Shown here: positions 1-5,783 of the stretch, one piece after another | Numbering within the stretch: position 1 is the first letter of the stretch | How the letters are laid out: each line of letters opens with the position of its first letter | Origin: Streptosporangiaceae bacterium | GTDB taxonomy: Bacteria; Actinomycetota; Actinomycetes; Streptosporangiales; Streptosporangiaceae | NCBI GenBank assembly: GCA_030045295.1 | Contig: JASIGD010000163.1 | Location: 1 to 7,894 of the forward strand | Reading direction: 5' to 3' | Length of the DNA stretch: 7,894 bases | Translations under genes and position numbers: made by a program | The notes under the pieces: generated by a model | Told to the model about the DNA's origin: nothing | Databases searched by the model: none | Seen by the model: the letters and a program-made list of their open reading frames with translations, nothing else

Positions 1-967
1 GGCCTTGGCCGGCGGCCTCGCGGCCCCGGCCGCCGGACGGCACCGCGGGATGCGGCTGGCCCGCGCGGACACGCCGCCGGGCGAACCGGAGGCGGCCGGA
101 CCAGGCGCTGCTAGCTGCTCCGACATCGCGCCGCCGGACCAGGAAGAGGGCCAGGCCGAGGAACGCCGCGGTGTAGCCGAGCAGGATCGCGGTCGCCGCC
201 CACGGGCTGACCGGCTGGTAAGTGGCCGAGCTCGCGCCGCCGCCCGGTGAGCCGAACATGCTCGTGAGCGTTATCACGCTCGCCTCCGGGAAGGCGTTGT
301 AGGCGTGCTGGAACAGCCCGCCAGCGTTGACGCTCAGCTCGTATCCGAATTCATCGACCAGAGCGAACCAGGCCAGCGCCGCGGCGACCCCGCCGGCCGC
401 GCTGCGGCAGACCGTGCCCAGCGCGATGCCCAGCGCCCCGGCGGCGACTCCGACGAGCAGCCCGGCCCCCACCGCCTCGGCCACCACGTTCCAGCCGGGA
501 AAGGCGCCGGCGGCGCTGGCCGCTGCGTTGCCCGCGTACCAGCCGATCGCGACGCTCGCGAGGGCGGCCAGGGCGAAGCTCAGCACGACGCTGACCGCGC
601 AGGCGATCATGATGCCCAGCGCCTGCCCGGCGAACGTCCGGGCCCGGCCCGGCCCGGCCAGCAGCGAGGTCTTGATGGTCCCCCGCCCCCAGTCGCCGCC
701 GGCGATGACCGCGCCGAGCACGATGAACGGCGCGGTGAAGCCGACGTCGCCGACGGCCTGGATGGCGAACTGGCTGGGCAGCAGCGCAGGCAGGTTCTGC
801 TGCGGCGTGCCGTACTGGGCGTACATCGCGGGCGTGAGCCCGAGATAGTCGACGAAACCGAACAGGTACGTCGTCACCAGCGTCAGCAGCGGCGCGGTCA
901 GCAGCAGCGCCCAGGCCACCCTGGACTTGCGCAAGATGAGCAGCTCGGCGCGTAGCGACGCGAGCAT
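1..967 (-). CDS. ABC-2 type transporter permease subunit (partial, C-terminus beyond left edge)
   Basis: My translation of the minus strand from the ATG at 967-965 gives an open frame of 322 codons with no stop before the window edge. It reads as an integral membrane permease of an ABC-2 exporter. The N-terminus has a short basic stretch and a first membrane segment at about residues 17-37 (VAWALLLTAPLLTLVTTYLF). The sequence GGDWGRGTIKT follows the second hydrophobic segment and resembles the cytoplasmic (E/D)-(W)-(R)GTI(R/K)T loop of this permease group. Further hydrophobic segments follow, the last ending in LALFLVRRRDV. About 40 basic, Gly/Arg-rich residues continue past that point to the edge. 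The ATG lies 3 nt after the stop of the ATPase gene with no clear Shine-Dalgarno, so translational coupling is likely. Substrate is unknown; the partner ATPase suggests a small amphiphile, peptide or drug. Confidence 0.85.
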   Translation of the reverse strand, partial: MLASLRAELLILRKSRVAWALLLTAPLLTLVTTYLFGFVDYLGLTPAMYAQYGTPQQNLPALLPSQFAIQAVGDVGFTAPFIVLGAVIAGGDWGRGTIKTSLLAGPGRARTFAGQALGIMIACAVSVVLSFALAALASVAIGWYAGNAAASAAGAFPGWNVVAEAVGAGLLVGVAAGALGIALGTVCRSAAGGVAAALAWFALVDEFGYELSVNAGGLFQHAYNAFPEASVITLTSMFGSPGGGASSATYQPVSPWAATAILLGYTAAFLGLALFLVRRRDVGAASSAWSGRLRFARRRVRAGQPHPAVPSGGRGREAAGQG

Positions 968-970
968 GGT

Positions 971-1981
971 CTACGGAGCCTGGCCCGGCGCGCGCCCGGC
1001 GCGCCGCTTGCGCTTGCCCGCCGGCGGACGCAGCGAGTCGGCGCCGCCGCTGCGGCCGCCGGTGAGGTCCAAGAAGACGTCCCGGAGCGGCCGCCGCTCC
1101 GTCCGCACCTCGCTCACCTCGAGGCCGGCCTCAACCAGCTGGCGGTTGACCGCCGCCACCTGGCTCGGCCCGGGCTCGCGCATGACCAGGCTGAGCATGT
1201 CGCCCGCCCGCTCCGTCTCCTCCAGCCCGGCGAGCTCCGCGACGACCGCCGCGGCCTGCCCGGCAGGTTCGGCCCGGACCCACACACGGGCCTGGCCGCG
1301 AAGCTGTCCGGGGGTACCTTCCGCCAGCAGCCTGCCTCCGCCGATCACCGCCACCCGGCTGCACAGCTCCTCCACTTCGCGCATGTCGTGGCTGCTCAGC
1401 AGGATCGTCCGGCCCTGGCCGGCCAGGCTCTGGATCAGCTGGTGCATCTCGAGCTGCCCGACCGGGTCCAGGCCGCTGGACGGCTCGTCCAGGATCAGCA
1501 GCTCCGGGTCCTTCAGCAGGGCCGCGGCCACAGCCAGACGCTGCTTCATGCCCAGGCTGTAGCCGGATACCCGGTCACCGGCCCGCGCGGTCAGCCCCGC
1601 GGTCTCCAGGACGGCCGCCACCCGCGCGTCGGGTACCTGGCACCGCCTCGCCGCGGCGCGCAGGTTGTCCCGCCCGGACAAGAACGGGTAGAACGCCGTC
1701 TCCCCCATGGCTCCGACCCGGCGCAGGCCCGAAGGGTCACCCGGCGGCAGGCCCAGCACGCGGATCACCCCCGCGTCCGGGCGCACCAGACCCAGCAGCA
1801 TCCGGATGGTCGTCGTCTTCCCGGCGCCGTTGGGGCCGAGCAGCCCGAAGGTCTGACCGGGCCGGACCGACAGGTCCAGTTCGTCCACCGCGGTCACCCG
1901 GCCGCCGAACCGCTTCACCAGCCGGCGCACCTCGACCGCAAGCTCGCCCGCCACTCCTTCACCCCGCAACCGTGTCTCCAC
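971..1981 (-). CDS. ABC transporter ATP-binding protein, BcrA/drug-export type
   Basis: This 336-residue protein is the cytoplasmic ATPase that would energise the permease encoded 3 nt downstream. Walker A is GPNGAGKTT at residues 49-57, the signature is YSLGMKQR at 141-148 in place of LSGGQ, Walker B is LLILDEPSSGLDP at 161-173 and the H-loop is LLSSHDM at 194-200. The Q-loop position reads GETAFYPFLS, with Glu where Gln is usual. Both substitutions are typical of the bacitracin/lantibiotic-immunity (BcrA) type of ABC-2 exporters. Residues from about 230 form an accessory C-terminal domain ending in a basic KRKRR tail. The start is GTG at 1981-1979, preceded by GGGGAAGA (complement of 1991-1998). 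An internal GTG at codon 10 is less likely because its AAGGAG abuts the start codon. Family assignment is firm; the substrate is not inferable. Confidence 0.93.
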   Translation of the reverse strand: METRLRGEGVAGELAVEVRRLVKRFGGRVTAVDELDLSVRPGQTFGLLGPNGAGKTTTIRMLLGLVRPDAGVIRVLGLPPGDPSGLRRVGAMGETAFYPFLSGRDNLRAAARRCQVPDARVAAVLETAGLTARAGDRVSGYSLGMKQRLAVAAALLKDPELLILDEPSSGLDPVGQLEMHQLIQSLAGQGRTILLSSHDMREVEELCSRVAVIGGGRLLAEGTPGQLRGQARVWVRAEPAGQAAAVVAELAGLEETERAGDMLSLVMREPGPSQVAAVNRQLVEAGLEVSEVRTERRPLRDVFLDLTGGRSGGADSLRPPAGKRKRRAGRAPGQAP

Positions 1982-1990
1982 CGCACTGTA

Positions 1991-1998
1991 TCTTCCCC
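1991..1998 (-). promoter_or_regulatory. Ribosome binding site of the ABC ATPase gene, beside a small hairpin
   Basis: On the minus strand GGGGAAGA lies 9 nt before the GTG start at 1981 and supports that start. The adjacent sequence (CCCGC at 2010-2006, loop of 5, GCGGG at 2000-1996) can form a 5-bp stem that takes up part of the G run. It has no T tract and is unlikely to be a strong terminator, so read-through from the phosphorylase gene into the transporter genes is plausible. Confidence 0.4.
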
Positions 1999-2024
1999 GC
2001 GGTGAGCGGGCCGGGACGCGAGCC

Positions 2025-2846
2025 CTACATGCGGGGCACGATCGCGGCTAGCAGGGCGCCCATCCGGCCGGCCGCACCCTGGCCGGCCTCGACGACCTCG
2101 GCGTGGCTCAGGCCGTGCCCGGCCAGGCCCGCCGCCAGGTTCGTGACCAGCGAGATGCCGAGCACTTCCGCGCCGAGCTGGCGGGCGGCGATCGCCTCGA
2201 GGCCGGTCGACATCCCGACCAGGTCGGCGCCGAGCCTGGCCAGCATCGCGATCTCCGCCGGCGTTTCGTAGTGCGGACCGGGCAGCATCGCGTACACGCC
2301 CTCGGCCAGGCTCGGTTCGACCTCGCGCGCCAGGACCCGGAGCCGCGGCGAGTACAGGTCGGTCAGGTCGACAAACCGCTGGCCGACGGACGGCGCAGGC
2401 CCGGTCAGCGGAGATTTGCCGGTCAGGTTGAGATGGTCGCTGATCAGCACCGGCTGGCCGACGGCGAGCCCGGCGCGGATGCCGCCCGCCGCGTTGGTCA
2501 GCACCACCACGCGGCAGCCCGCCGACACCGCCGTGCGCACGCCGTGTACCACGGTGGCGGGCGGCAGCCCCTCGTACAGGTGTACCCGCCCGAGGAACAC
2601 CAGCACGCGCCGGGGCCCGGCACCGACCGAGCGCACGGTCGGCGTGTGGCCCGCCACGCTGGGCTCTCCGAATCCGCCGAGCTCGCTCAGCGGGATCTCA
2701 GCCTCGGCCACGCCGATCGCGTCGGCGGCTGGCGCCCAGCCCGAGCCGAGAACCACGGCTATGTCATGCCGGCCGGCCAGCGCGACCAGGCGGGCGGCGC
2801 TGGCCGCCGCTGCGGCGAAGGGGTCGTCAGTCACGAGGGCCATCAT
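2025..2846 (-). CDS. punA: Purine nucleoside phosphorylase, trimeric (NP-II) type
   Basis: This cytosolic enzyme of purine salvage splits inosine and guanosine (and deoxy forms) with phosphate to base and (deoxy)ribose-1-phosphate. Numbered from the ATG at 2846 (273 residues), the phosphate-loop motif LGSGW is at 33-37, AGHTPTV at 65-71, GRVHLYEG at 86-93, TNAAGGI at 117-123 and the family block [12 protein letters not shown] at 187-198. Glu194 and Asn236 (in LVTNLAAG) match the two residues that recognise the purine in the human trimeric enzyme. The length is normal for the family. The frame stays open upstream to 2936, but the extra 30 residues are basic, Pro/Gly-rich and unlike the family. 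Two adjacent ATG codons (2846, 2843) and a GTG at 2834 are the credible starts; none has a good Shine-Dalgarno. Sequence of the motifs resembles mycobacterial and streptomycete PNP. Confidence 0.93.
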   Translation of the reverse strand: MMALVTDDPFAAAAASAARLVALAGRHDIAVVLGSGWAPAADAIGVAEAEIPLSELGGFGEPSVAGHTPTVRSVGAGPRRVLVFLGRVHLYEGLPPATVVHGVRTAVSAGCRVVVLTNAAGGIRAGLAVGQPVLISDHLNLTGKSPLTGPAPSVGQRFVDLTDLYSPRLRVLAREVEPSLAEGVYAMLPGPHYETPAEIAMLARLGADLVGMSTGLEAIAARQLGAEVLGISLVTNLAAGLAGHGLSHAEVVEAGQGAAGRMGALLAAIVPRM

Positions 2847-2873
2847 GGCGCATGACCAGCCGATAGGGCAGCG

Positions 2874-2891
2874 CCGGGGGACACCCCCCGG
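2874..2891. repeat. GC-only inverted repeat in the punA/DedA divergent region
   Basis: Positions 2874-2880 (CCGGGGG) pair perfectly with 2885-2891 (CCCCCGG) around a 4-nt ACAC loop. The element lies in the 108-bp gap between the divergent phosphorylase and DedA genes, 28 nt before the phosphorylase ATG. If the phosphorylase transcript starts upstream of it, it would be a strong hairpin in the 5' leader. It could also simply be a structure in promoter DNA. Confidence 0.5.
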
Positions 2892-2942
2892 AGGCAGTTG
2901 CCGCGGTGCGCCGCCGACGATGGAATTACCCGTCATTCGTTA

Positions 2943-2948
2943 TACCGT
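2943..2948 (+). promoter_or_regulatory. Candidate -10 element for a leaderless DedA-family mRNA
   Basis: The sequence TATACCGT (2941-2948) contains TACCGT, which fits the actinobacterial -10 pattern TANNNT. It ends 6 nt before the GTG at 2955. That spacing would put the transcription start on or next to the GTG, as in leaderless mRNAs. No convincing -35 was seen. Confidence 0.3.
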
Positions 2949-2954
2949 GGCCTG

Positions 2955-3752
2955 GTGGACGAGGAGGCCGCTACCGGGGGAGCCGGGACCGTCCCTGAGG
3001 TGGAGGCGCCAGAATCGACGGGGGCGTCTCGTCAACAGCGGCGGCCCGGGGATGACCCGCGAGTGCCGTGGGCCGGGCGGCCGCGCTGGGTCGACATCGC
3101 GTGCTGGGCCGGCATCGCGCTCAGCGGCATCTACTACTACGTGCTGCTGCCTTTCCGCGCCGAGCTCGTCGGCACTCATCCGGTGCTGAGTGAGGTGCTG
3201 ACCGGGAGCACCGAATCCATCGTCGCCGCCGCGGCGTTCACCCGCGTCGGCCACGGCAGCCTGGCCGTGGTGCTGCTCGCCGCCATTCCCGGGCTGATGT
3301 TGTTCGACCCGCTGTACTGGTGGGCGGGCCGGCTCTGGGGGGAGCGCATCATCGTGCTGCTGTCGGGCCGGCGCAAACGCGGGGTCCGGTACATGGACCG
3401 CGTCCAGCGGTGGGGCCGCAAGTTCACGTGGCCGGCCGTGGTGGTCAGCCCGTTCCTGCCGATTCCCAACGCGATCATCTTCGCCATCGTCGGCTGGGCC
3501 GGGATGCGGCTGGTCACGTTCTTGATCCTGGACCTGATCGGGTCGCTGTTGTGGGCGGGCGCGCTGGCGGGCCTCGGGTACGCCCTGGGCCATCGTGCGG
3601 TCGTGGTCGCCCAGACCATCTCGCACTACGGGCTGTGGATCTCGATCGGGCTGATCGTCGTGATCGTTTTCTTCCAGGTACGTTCGCAGCGGCGCATGTT
3701 GCGCGACCATGCCCGGGCCGCTGCTGACGGCCGGGCCCCCGCGAACCGGTAG
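2955..3752 (+). CDS. DedA family (SNARE-associated / VTT domain) membrane protein
   Basis: Members of this family are integral cytoplasmic-membrane proteins linked to membrane potential, lipid-carrier or phospholipid translocation and envelope stress; the substrate here is unknown. Counting from the GTG at 2955 (265 residues), an acidic then basic soluble stretch (1-44) is followed by hydrophobic segments near 46-66, 101-123, 160-182, 186-211 and one near the C-terminus (IGLIVVIVFF). Family features are FDPLYWWAGRLWG at 117-129, the re-entrant-loop motif SPFLPIPNAIIFAIVGWAGM at 165-184 and the Gly-rich segment after it. The reading frame is open from a TTG at 2898, whose GGAGG is only 3 nt away, but those 19 extra residues are not family-like. 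GTG 2955 is preferred because of the TANNNT element just upstream. The tail is basic and probably cytoplasmic. Confidence 0.85.
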   Translation: MDEEAATGGAGTVPEVEAPESTGASRQQRRPGDDPRVPWAGRPRWVDIACWAGIALSGIYYYVLLPFRAELVGTHPVLSEVLTGSTESIVAAAAFTRVGHGSLAVVLLAAIPGLMLFDPLYWWAGRLWGERIIVLLSGRRKRGVRYMDRVQRWGRKFTWPAVVVSPFLPIPNAIIFAIVGWAGMRLVTFLILDLIGSLLWAGALAGLGYALGHRAVVVAQTISHYGLWISIGLIVVIVFFQVRSQRRMLRDHARAAADGRAPANR

Positions 3753-3784
3753 CGTGCAGATTTCCGGACGGTCATCCCCGGGGA

Positions 3785-3820
3785 GGGGTGCCCAGCCCCG
3801 CAACCGCGGCTTGCGCCGCG
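3785..3820 (+). terminator. Possible terminator after the DedA gene
   Basis: Two GC-rich inverted repeats lie 32-68 nt after the DedA stop. GGGG 3785-3788 can pair with CCCC 3796-3799, and CGCGGC 3805-3810 pairs perfectly with GCCGCG 3815-3820 around a TTGC loop. Only a loose T-rich stretch follows (CTTTACCTTT at 3830-3839), which is usual for high-GC actinobacterial terminators. It would separate the DedA gene from the HATPase gene. Confidence 0.4.
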
Positions 3821-3881
3821 TCGCTAAGCTTTACCTTTGCGCTGCCTTTTACTTGAAACGTCCATGACCTGCGGCGCTGCT

Positions 3882-3898
3882 TTGTGCACAATACGTAT
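3882..3898. repeat. Two adjoining perfect palindromes upstream of the HATPase gene
   Basis: TTGTGCACAA (3882-3891) is a perfect 10-bp palindrome. ATACGTAT (3891-3898) is a perfect 8-bp palindrome sharing one A with it. They lie 44-60 nt before the preferred ATG in a gap of lower GC than its surroundings, a position suitable for a dimeric regulator. The binding protein is unknown. Confidence 0.4.
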
Positions 3899-3928
3899 GA
3901 ACGTGCAGATGGCCTTGCATCGAGGGCG

Positions 3929-3934
3929 TAGACT
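3929..3934 (+). promoter_or_regulatory. Candidate -10 element (TAGACT) for a leaderless HATPase mRNA
   Basis: TAGACT matches TANNNT and ends 7 nt before the ATG at 3942, which lacks a Shine-Dalgarno sequence. The spacing is what a leaderless transcript starting at the A of ATG would show. No recognisable -35 lies 16-19 nt upstream. Confidence 0.4.
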
Positions 3935-3941
3935 CGGCAGG

Positions 3942-4529
3942 ATGTCAAGTGCGTCGATCAGCCGGGATGGGCGCGTGACGGTTCGCGGAGTCGCGATGGG
4001 CTCGAGCCAGGTCGGGTTGCCGACACGGACCAGGGTCGATCCTGCCCTCCGCCGGCCGATGGACCTGACCGCCAGGCCGCAGTGCGCCGCGGGACGCCCG
4101 CGCGTGGTCCGGATGCCCTCCGATTGGTGGGATTCCCCGGCCGTGGCGGCGTGCCCACTTGGTCCGAACGCGCAGTCCGGCCGAACCGCCCGGCGTTTTA
4201 CCAGGAACACCCTGAAGGAATGGGGCCTGTCGTCGCTCGCCGACGACGCGGAGGCCATCGTCGGCGAGTTCGTCGCCAACGCGGTCTCGCACGCTGCGCG
4301 GTCCGTAGCTCCGGGGCAGACGCTCGGCCTGCGCCTGCTGCGCCGGACCGGCGAGGTCATGTGCGCGGTCCTCGATCCGTCCGACAAGGCCCCGGTGCTC
4401 CGGGTTCCGGACCGGACCGAGGAGGCCGGGCGCGGGCTGCAGATGGTGGACGCGCTGAGCGACGTCTGGGGCTGGAGCCCGGTCACCGGCCGCGGCAAGG
4501 CCGTCTGGGCGATCCTGTTCTGCGCCTGA
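3942..4529 (+). CDS. RsbW-like ATP-binding regulatory protein (HATPase_c)
   Basis: This is a single-domain GHKL ATP-binding protein of the kind abundant in actinomycetes, related to anti-sigma kinases such as RsbW/SpoIIAB. Counting from the ATG at 3942 (195 residues), the N-terminal 60 residues are basic, low in family resemblance and probably disordered. The ATPase domain spans about 80-195: a helix RTARRFTRNTLKEWGL (81-96), the N-box EFVANAVSHA (109-118), a G1-like strand AVLDPSDKAP (142-151) and the G2 block EEAGRGLQMVDALSDVWGW (160-178). The G1 box has the Asp but not the usual glycines, as often seen in this subgroup. It could be a Ser/Thr kinase of an anti-sigma antagonist or an ATP-binding regulator without kinase activity. 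No sigma factor, anti-sigma antagonist or PP2C phosphatase lies beside it. Upstream in-frame ATG (3837) and downstream ATG (3996, with GGAG) are alternative starts. Confidence 0.8.
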   Translation: MSSASISRDGRVTVRGVAMGSSQVGLPTRTRVDPALRRPMDLTARPQCAAGRPRVVRMPSDWWDSPAVAACPLGPNAQSGRTARRFTRNTLKEWGLSSLADDAEAIVGEFVANAVSHAARSVAPGQTLGLRLLRRTGEVMCAVLDPSDKAPVLRVPDRTEEAGRGLQMVDALSDVWGWSPVTGRGKAVWAILFCA

Positions 4530-4645
4530 CGGCCACCCCAGCGCAGTCGTGGTACCCGCTGCCATCGCGTTAACCTGGGTGCGGGCGCGCGCCCTGAGTC
4601 ACCTTCACTGAGCGCACACGAGCGAGCGAGAAAGGCGCGGCACCG

Positions 4646-4855
4646 ATGCCCTGGACCTGGCGGTACGAGAAGGCCGACGGCACCCCGGTCACCACCGATG
4701 ACCTGCAAGAGGCAATCTTCATCAGCCAGGGTGACGCGGAAACCTGGCTTGGCGAGAACTGGCGGGCGCTGCTGAAGATCGGCGTCGATCAGGTCACGCT
4801 GCTCGAGGACTCCAGGACCGAGTACGGCCCGATGAGCCTGCACCCGGAAGATTAG
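4646..4855 (+). CDS. Small conserved actinobacterial protein of unknown function (69 aa)
   Basis: The protein starts MPWTWRYEKADGTPV and ends YGPMSLHPED. It is acidic, has no signal peptide or membrane segment and is probably a compact cytosolic domain: a tryptophan-rich strand, then a helix AETWLGENWRALLKIG (about 31-46), then VDQVTLLED. I recall similar small hypothetical proteins (W-x-W-R start, QGDAE-x-W, GVD-x-VTL, YGPMSLHP end) from other actinomycetes but know of no function. The ATG at 4646 has GAAAGG 10 nt upstream, supporting the start. It lies 116 nt after the HATPase stop, so cotranscription is possible but not shown. Its stop codon (TAG 4853-4855) overlaps that of the convergent DUF3043 gene. 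Confidence 0.8.
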   Translation: MPWTWRYEKADGTPVTTDDLQEAIFISQGDAETWLGENWRALLKIGVDQVTLLEDSRTEYGPMSLHPED

Positions 4856-5484
4856 ATCTTGTCTCCGGGCTGAACCCGCGGAGCCGGCATCCTGAACTTG
4901 CGTATCTGCAGCGCGCGGAACACCGCGTACGTCGTCAGGCCCCTGGTCGACTGGCCAGGCAGCCGCTCAGCGACCAGCTTGAAGAGCTTGCGCCTGATCA
5001 GGAAGGCGTCGACCACGATGACGGCGACCAGCAGCAGGACCAGCGGAGAGATGTAGTCCTGAATCGCCTTGTTCCGCAGGAACACGGCGGCGAGCAGCAC
5101 CACCAGGACGTACATGTAGTACTCGCTGACCCTGCGCGTGGAGTCCACGTAATCGCGGGCCAGTGCGCGCGCGGGACCGCGGTCGCGCGGGTTGAGCGCC
5201 CATTCCTCGCCGCGCTTCATGGCCTCGTACTTGCGTGAACGTTCGCTACGGGCCCGGGTCTTGTCCTCCGGAGTGCGCGGCGCCGCCGGAGCGCGGGATC
5301 CGGTGATCGGCTGGCGCCGTCGGCGCTCGGCCTCGCTCCGCTTGGGCGTGGGCCGCCCCTTGGCCGCCTCGGCGGGGGATCGGGCTTGCTTGGCGTCTGC
5401 CGGGCCGTCCGGGCTCTGCGCGCCCGGGGAGTCCTGGGCCGTGCCGTCCGTCGCCCCGGCGCTACGGCGTCGGAACACGCGCAT
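4852..5484 (-). CDS. DUF3043 family membrane protein
   Basis: This 210-residue protein has the layout of the actinobacterial DUF3043 family. A charged, Pro/Ala-rich cytosolic N-terminus (1-85) carries the typical KGRPTPKRSEAERRRR block at 42-57. A conserved stretch with PRDRGPARALARDYVDSTRR follows (99-118). Two closely spaced membrane segments lie at about 122-136 and 144-163, and a basic cytosolic tail has RLPGQSTRGLTTYAVFRALQ (174-193). Function is unknown. The ATG at 5484 is supported by a weak AGGG about 10 nt upstream. The stop (TAA, complement of 4852-4854) overlaps the stop of the 69-residue gene by 4 nt tail to tail. The gene is divergent from pspA across 299 bp. From memory, DUF3043 genes also neighbour pspA in streptomycetes; a link to envelope stress is therefore possible but only inferred. 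Confidence 0.88.
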   Translation of the reverse strand: MRVFRRRSAGATDGTAQDSPGAQSPDGPADAKQARSPAEAAKGRPTPKRSEAERRRRQPITGSRAPAAPRTPEDKTRARSERSRKYEAMKRGEEWALNPRDRGPARALARDYVDSTRRVSEYYMYVLVVLLAAVFLRNKAIQDYISPLVLLLVAVIVVDAFLIRRKLFKLVAERLPGQSTRGLTTYAVFRALQIRKFRMPAPRVQPGDKI

Positions 5485-5512
5485 AGCTTAGCCCTGGCGG
5501 GCTCGCTCTAGG

Positions 5513-5581
5513 ACCGGCCCGGCGCAAGCGCCGCCACCGGCCCGGCGCAAGTTCCGCCACTGGCCCGGTGCAAGCGGCTAG
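5513..5581. repeat. Three 23-bp tandem direct repeats in the DUF3043/pspA divergent region
   Basis: The units are 5513-5535, 5536-5558 and 5559-5581, all beginning AC(C/T)GGCCCGG(C/T)GCAAG, followed by a ninth of a fourth copy (ACCGGCCCC from 5583). Units 1 and 2 differ at two positions; unit 3 is more diverged. Unit 1 contains a perfect inverted repeat, CGGCGC-AA-GCGCCG (5520-5533), which is broken in units 2 and 3. The array starts 29 nt upstream of the DUF3043 ATG and lies about 200-270 nt before pspA. It may be a regulator-binding array or a simple tandem duplication. Confidence 0.75.
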
Positions 5582-5653
5582 AACCGGCCCCAACGGGGTA
5601 TAAGAGGCACAGGGGCACACCCAGACGTGGTAGATCGCATGCTGGGGACCGCG

Positions 5654-5659
5654 TAGGGT
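5654..5659 (+). promoter_or_regulatory. pspA: Candidate pspA -10 element (TAGGGT)
   Basis: TAGGGT matches the streptomycete-type -10 pattern TANNNT and lies 124 nt before the preferred pspA ATG. A start site about 7 nt downstream would fall inside the palindrome at 5664-5677. No good -35 is visible 16-19 nt upstream, so an activator or alternative sigma factor may be needed. TATAAG at 5599-5604 is a competing but more distant candidate. Confidence 0.3.
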
Positions 5660-5663
5660 GGAA

Positions 5664-5677
5664 TGCGACTAGTCGCA
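5664..5677. promoter_or_regulatory. Perfect 14-bp palindrome, candidate operator of pspA
   Basis: TGCGACTAGTCGCA reads the same on both strands with no spacer. It contains CTAG at its centre, a tetranucleotide rare in many high-GC genomes. It lies 5 nt after the TAGGGT hexamer and 106 nt before the pspA ATG, where a dimeric repressor would block transcription initiation. The regulator is unknown. Confidence 0.45.
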
Positions 5678-5696
5678 CGGGCAAGTCCGCCGTCTA

Positions 5697-5731
5697 GCCG
5701 GGCGCCGGCCGCCTCGGCCAGGTTGCCCGGC
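5697..5731 (+). promoter_or_regulatory. Nested hairpin in the pspA leader
   Basis: GCCGGGC (5697-5703) pairs with GCCCGGC (5725-5731), and inside it GGCCG (5707-5711) pairs with CGGCC (5715-5719) around a 3-nt loop. The structure would sit in the 5' leader of pspA if transcription begins near 5666. It has no T tract, and its end is 52 nt from the preferred ATG, so it may affect mRNA stability rather than cover the ribosome site. Confidence 0.35.
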
Positions 5732-5783
5732 CACGCCGGCGGCGTAGATGTACATGAAGGGGACGGCCGCGCGTATGGGCGTG

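Noticed and set aside
305..955. Plus-strand open frames opposite the ABC permease
   Set aside because: Arg/Gly/Gln-rich antisense translations without motifs; the minus strand gives a convincing membrane permease.
2103..2855. Plus-strand open frame of 250 codons opposite the phosphorylase
   Set aside because: The minus strand carries all phosphorylase motifs; this frame is its complement and has no recognisable domain.
4571..4576. TAACCT as -10 for the 69-aa gene
   Set aside because: The hexamer fits TANNNT but no -35 is present and it lies 70 nt from the start with nothing else to support it.
3824..4843. Minus-strand open frame of 339 codons opposite the HATPase and 69-aa genes
   Set aside because: It spans two genes with clear domain evidence plus their gap, shows no family features and has the Arg/Ala/Pro/Ser-rich composition of antisense frames in high-GC DNA.
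5513..5591. CRISPR array
   Set aside because: The repeat units abut with no spacers and there are no cas genes.
5660..5696. ECF sigma (SigE-like) promoter GGAAT...CGTCTA before pspA
   Set aside because: The spacer is 26 nt, far longer than the roughly 16 nt such promoters require.
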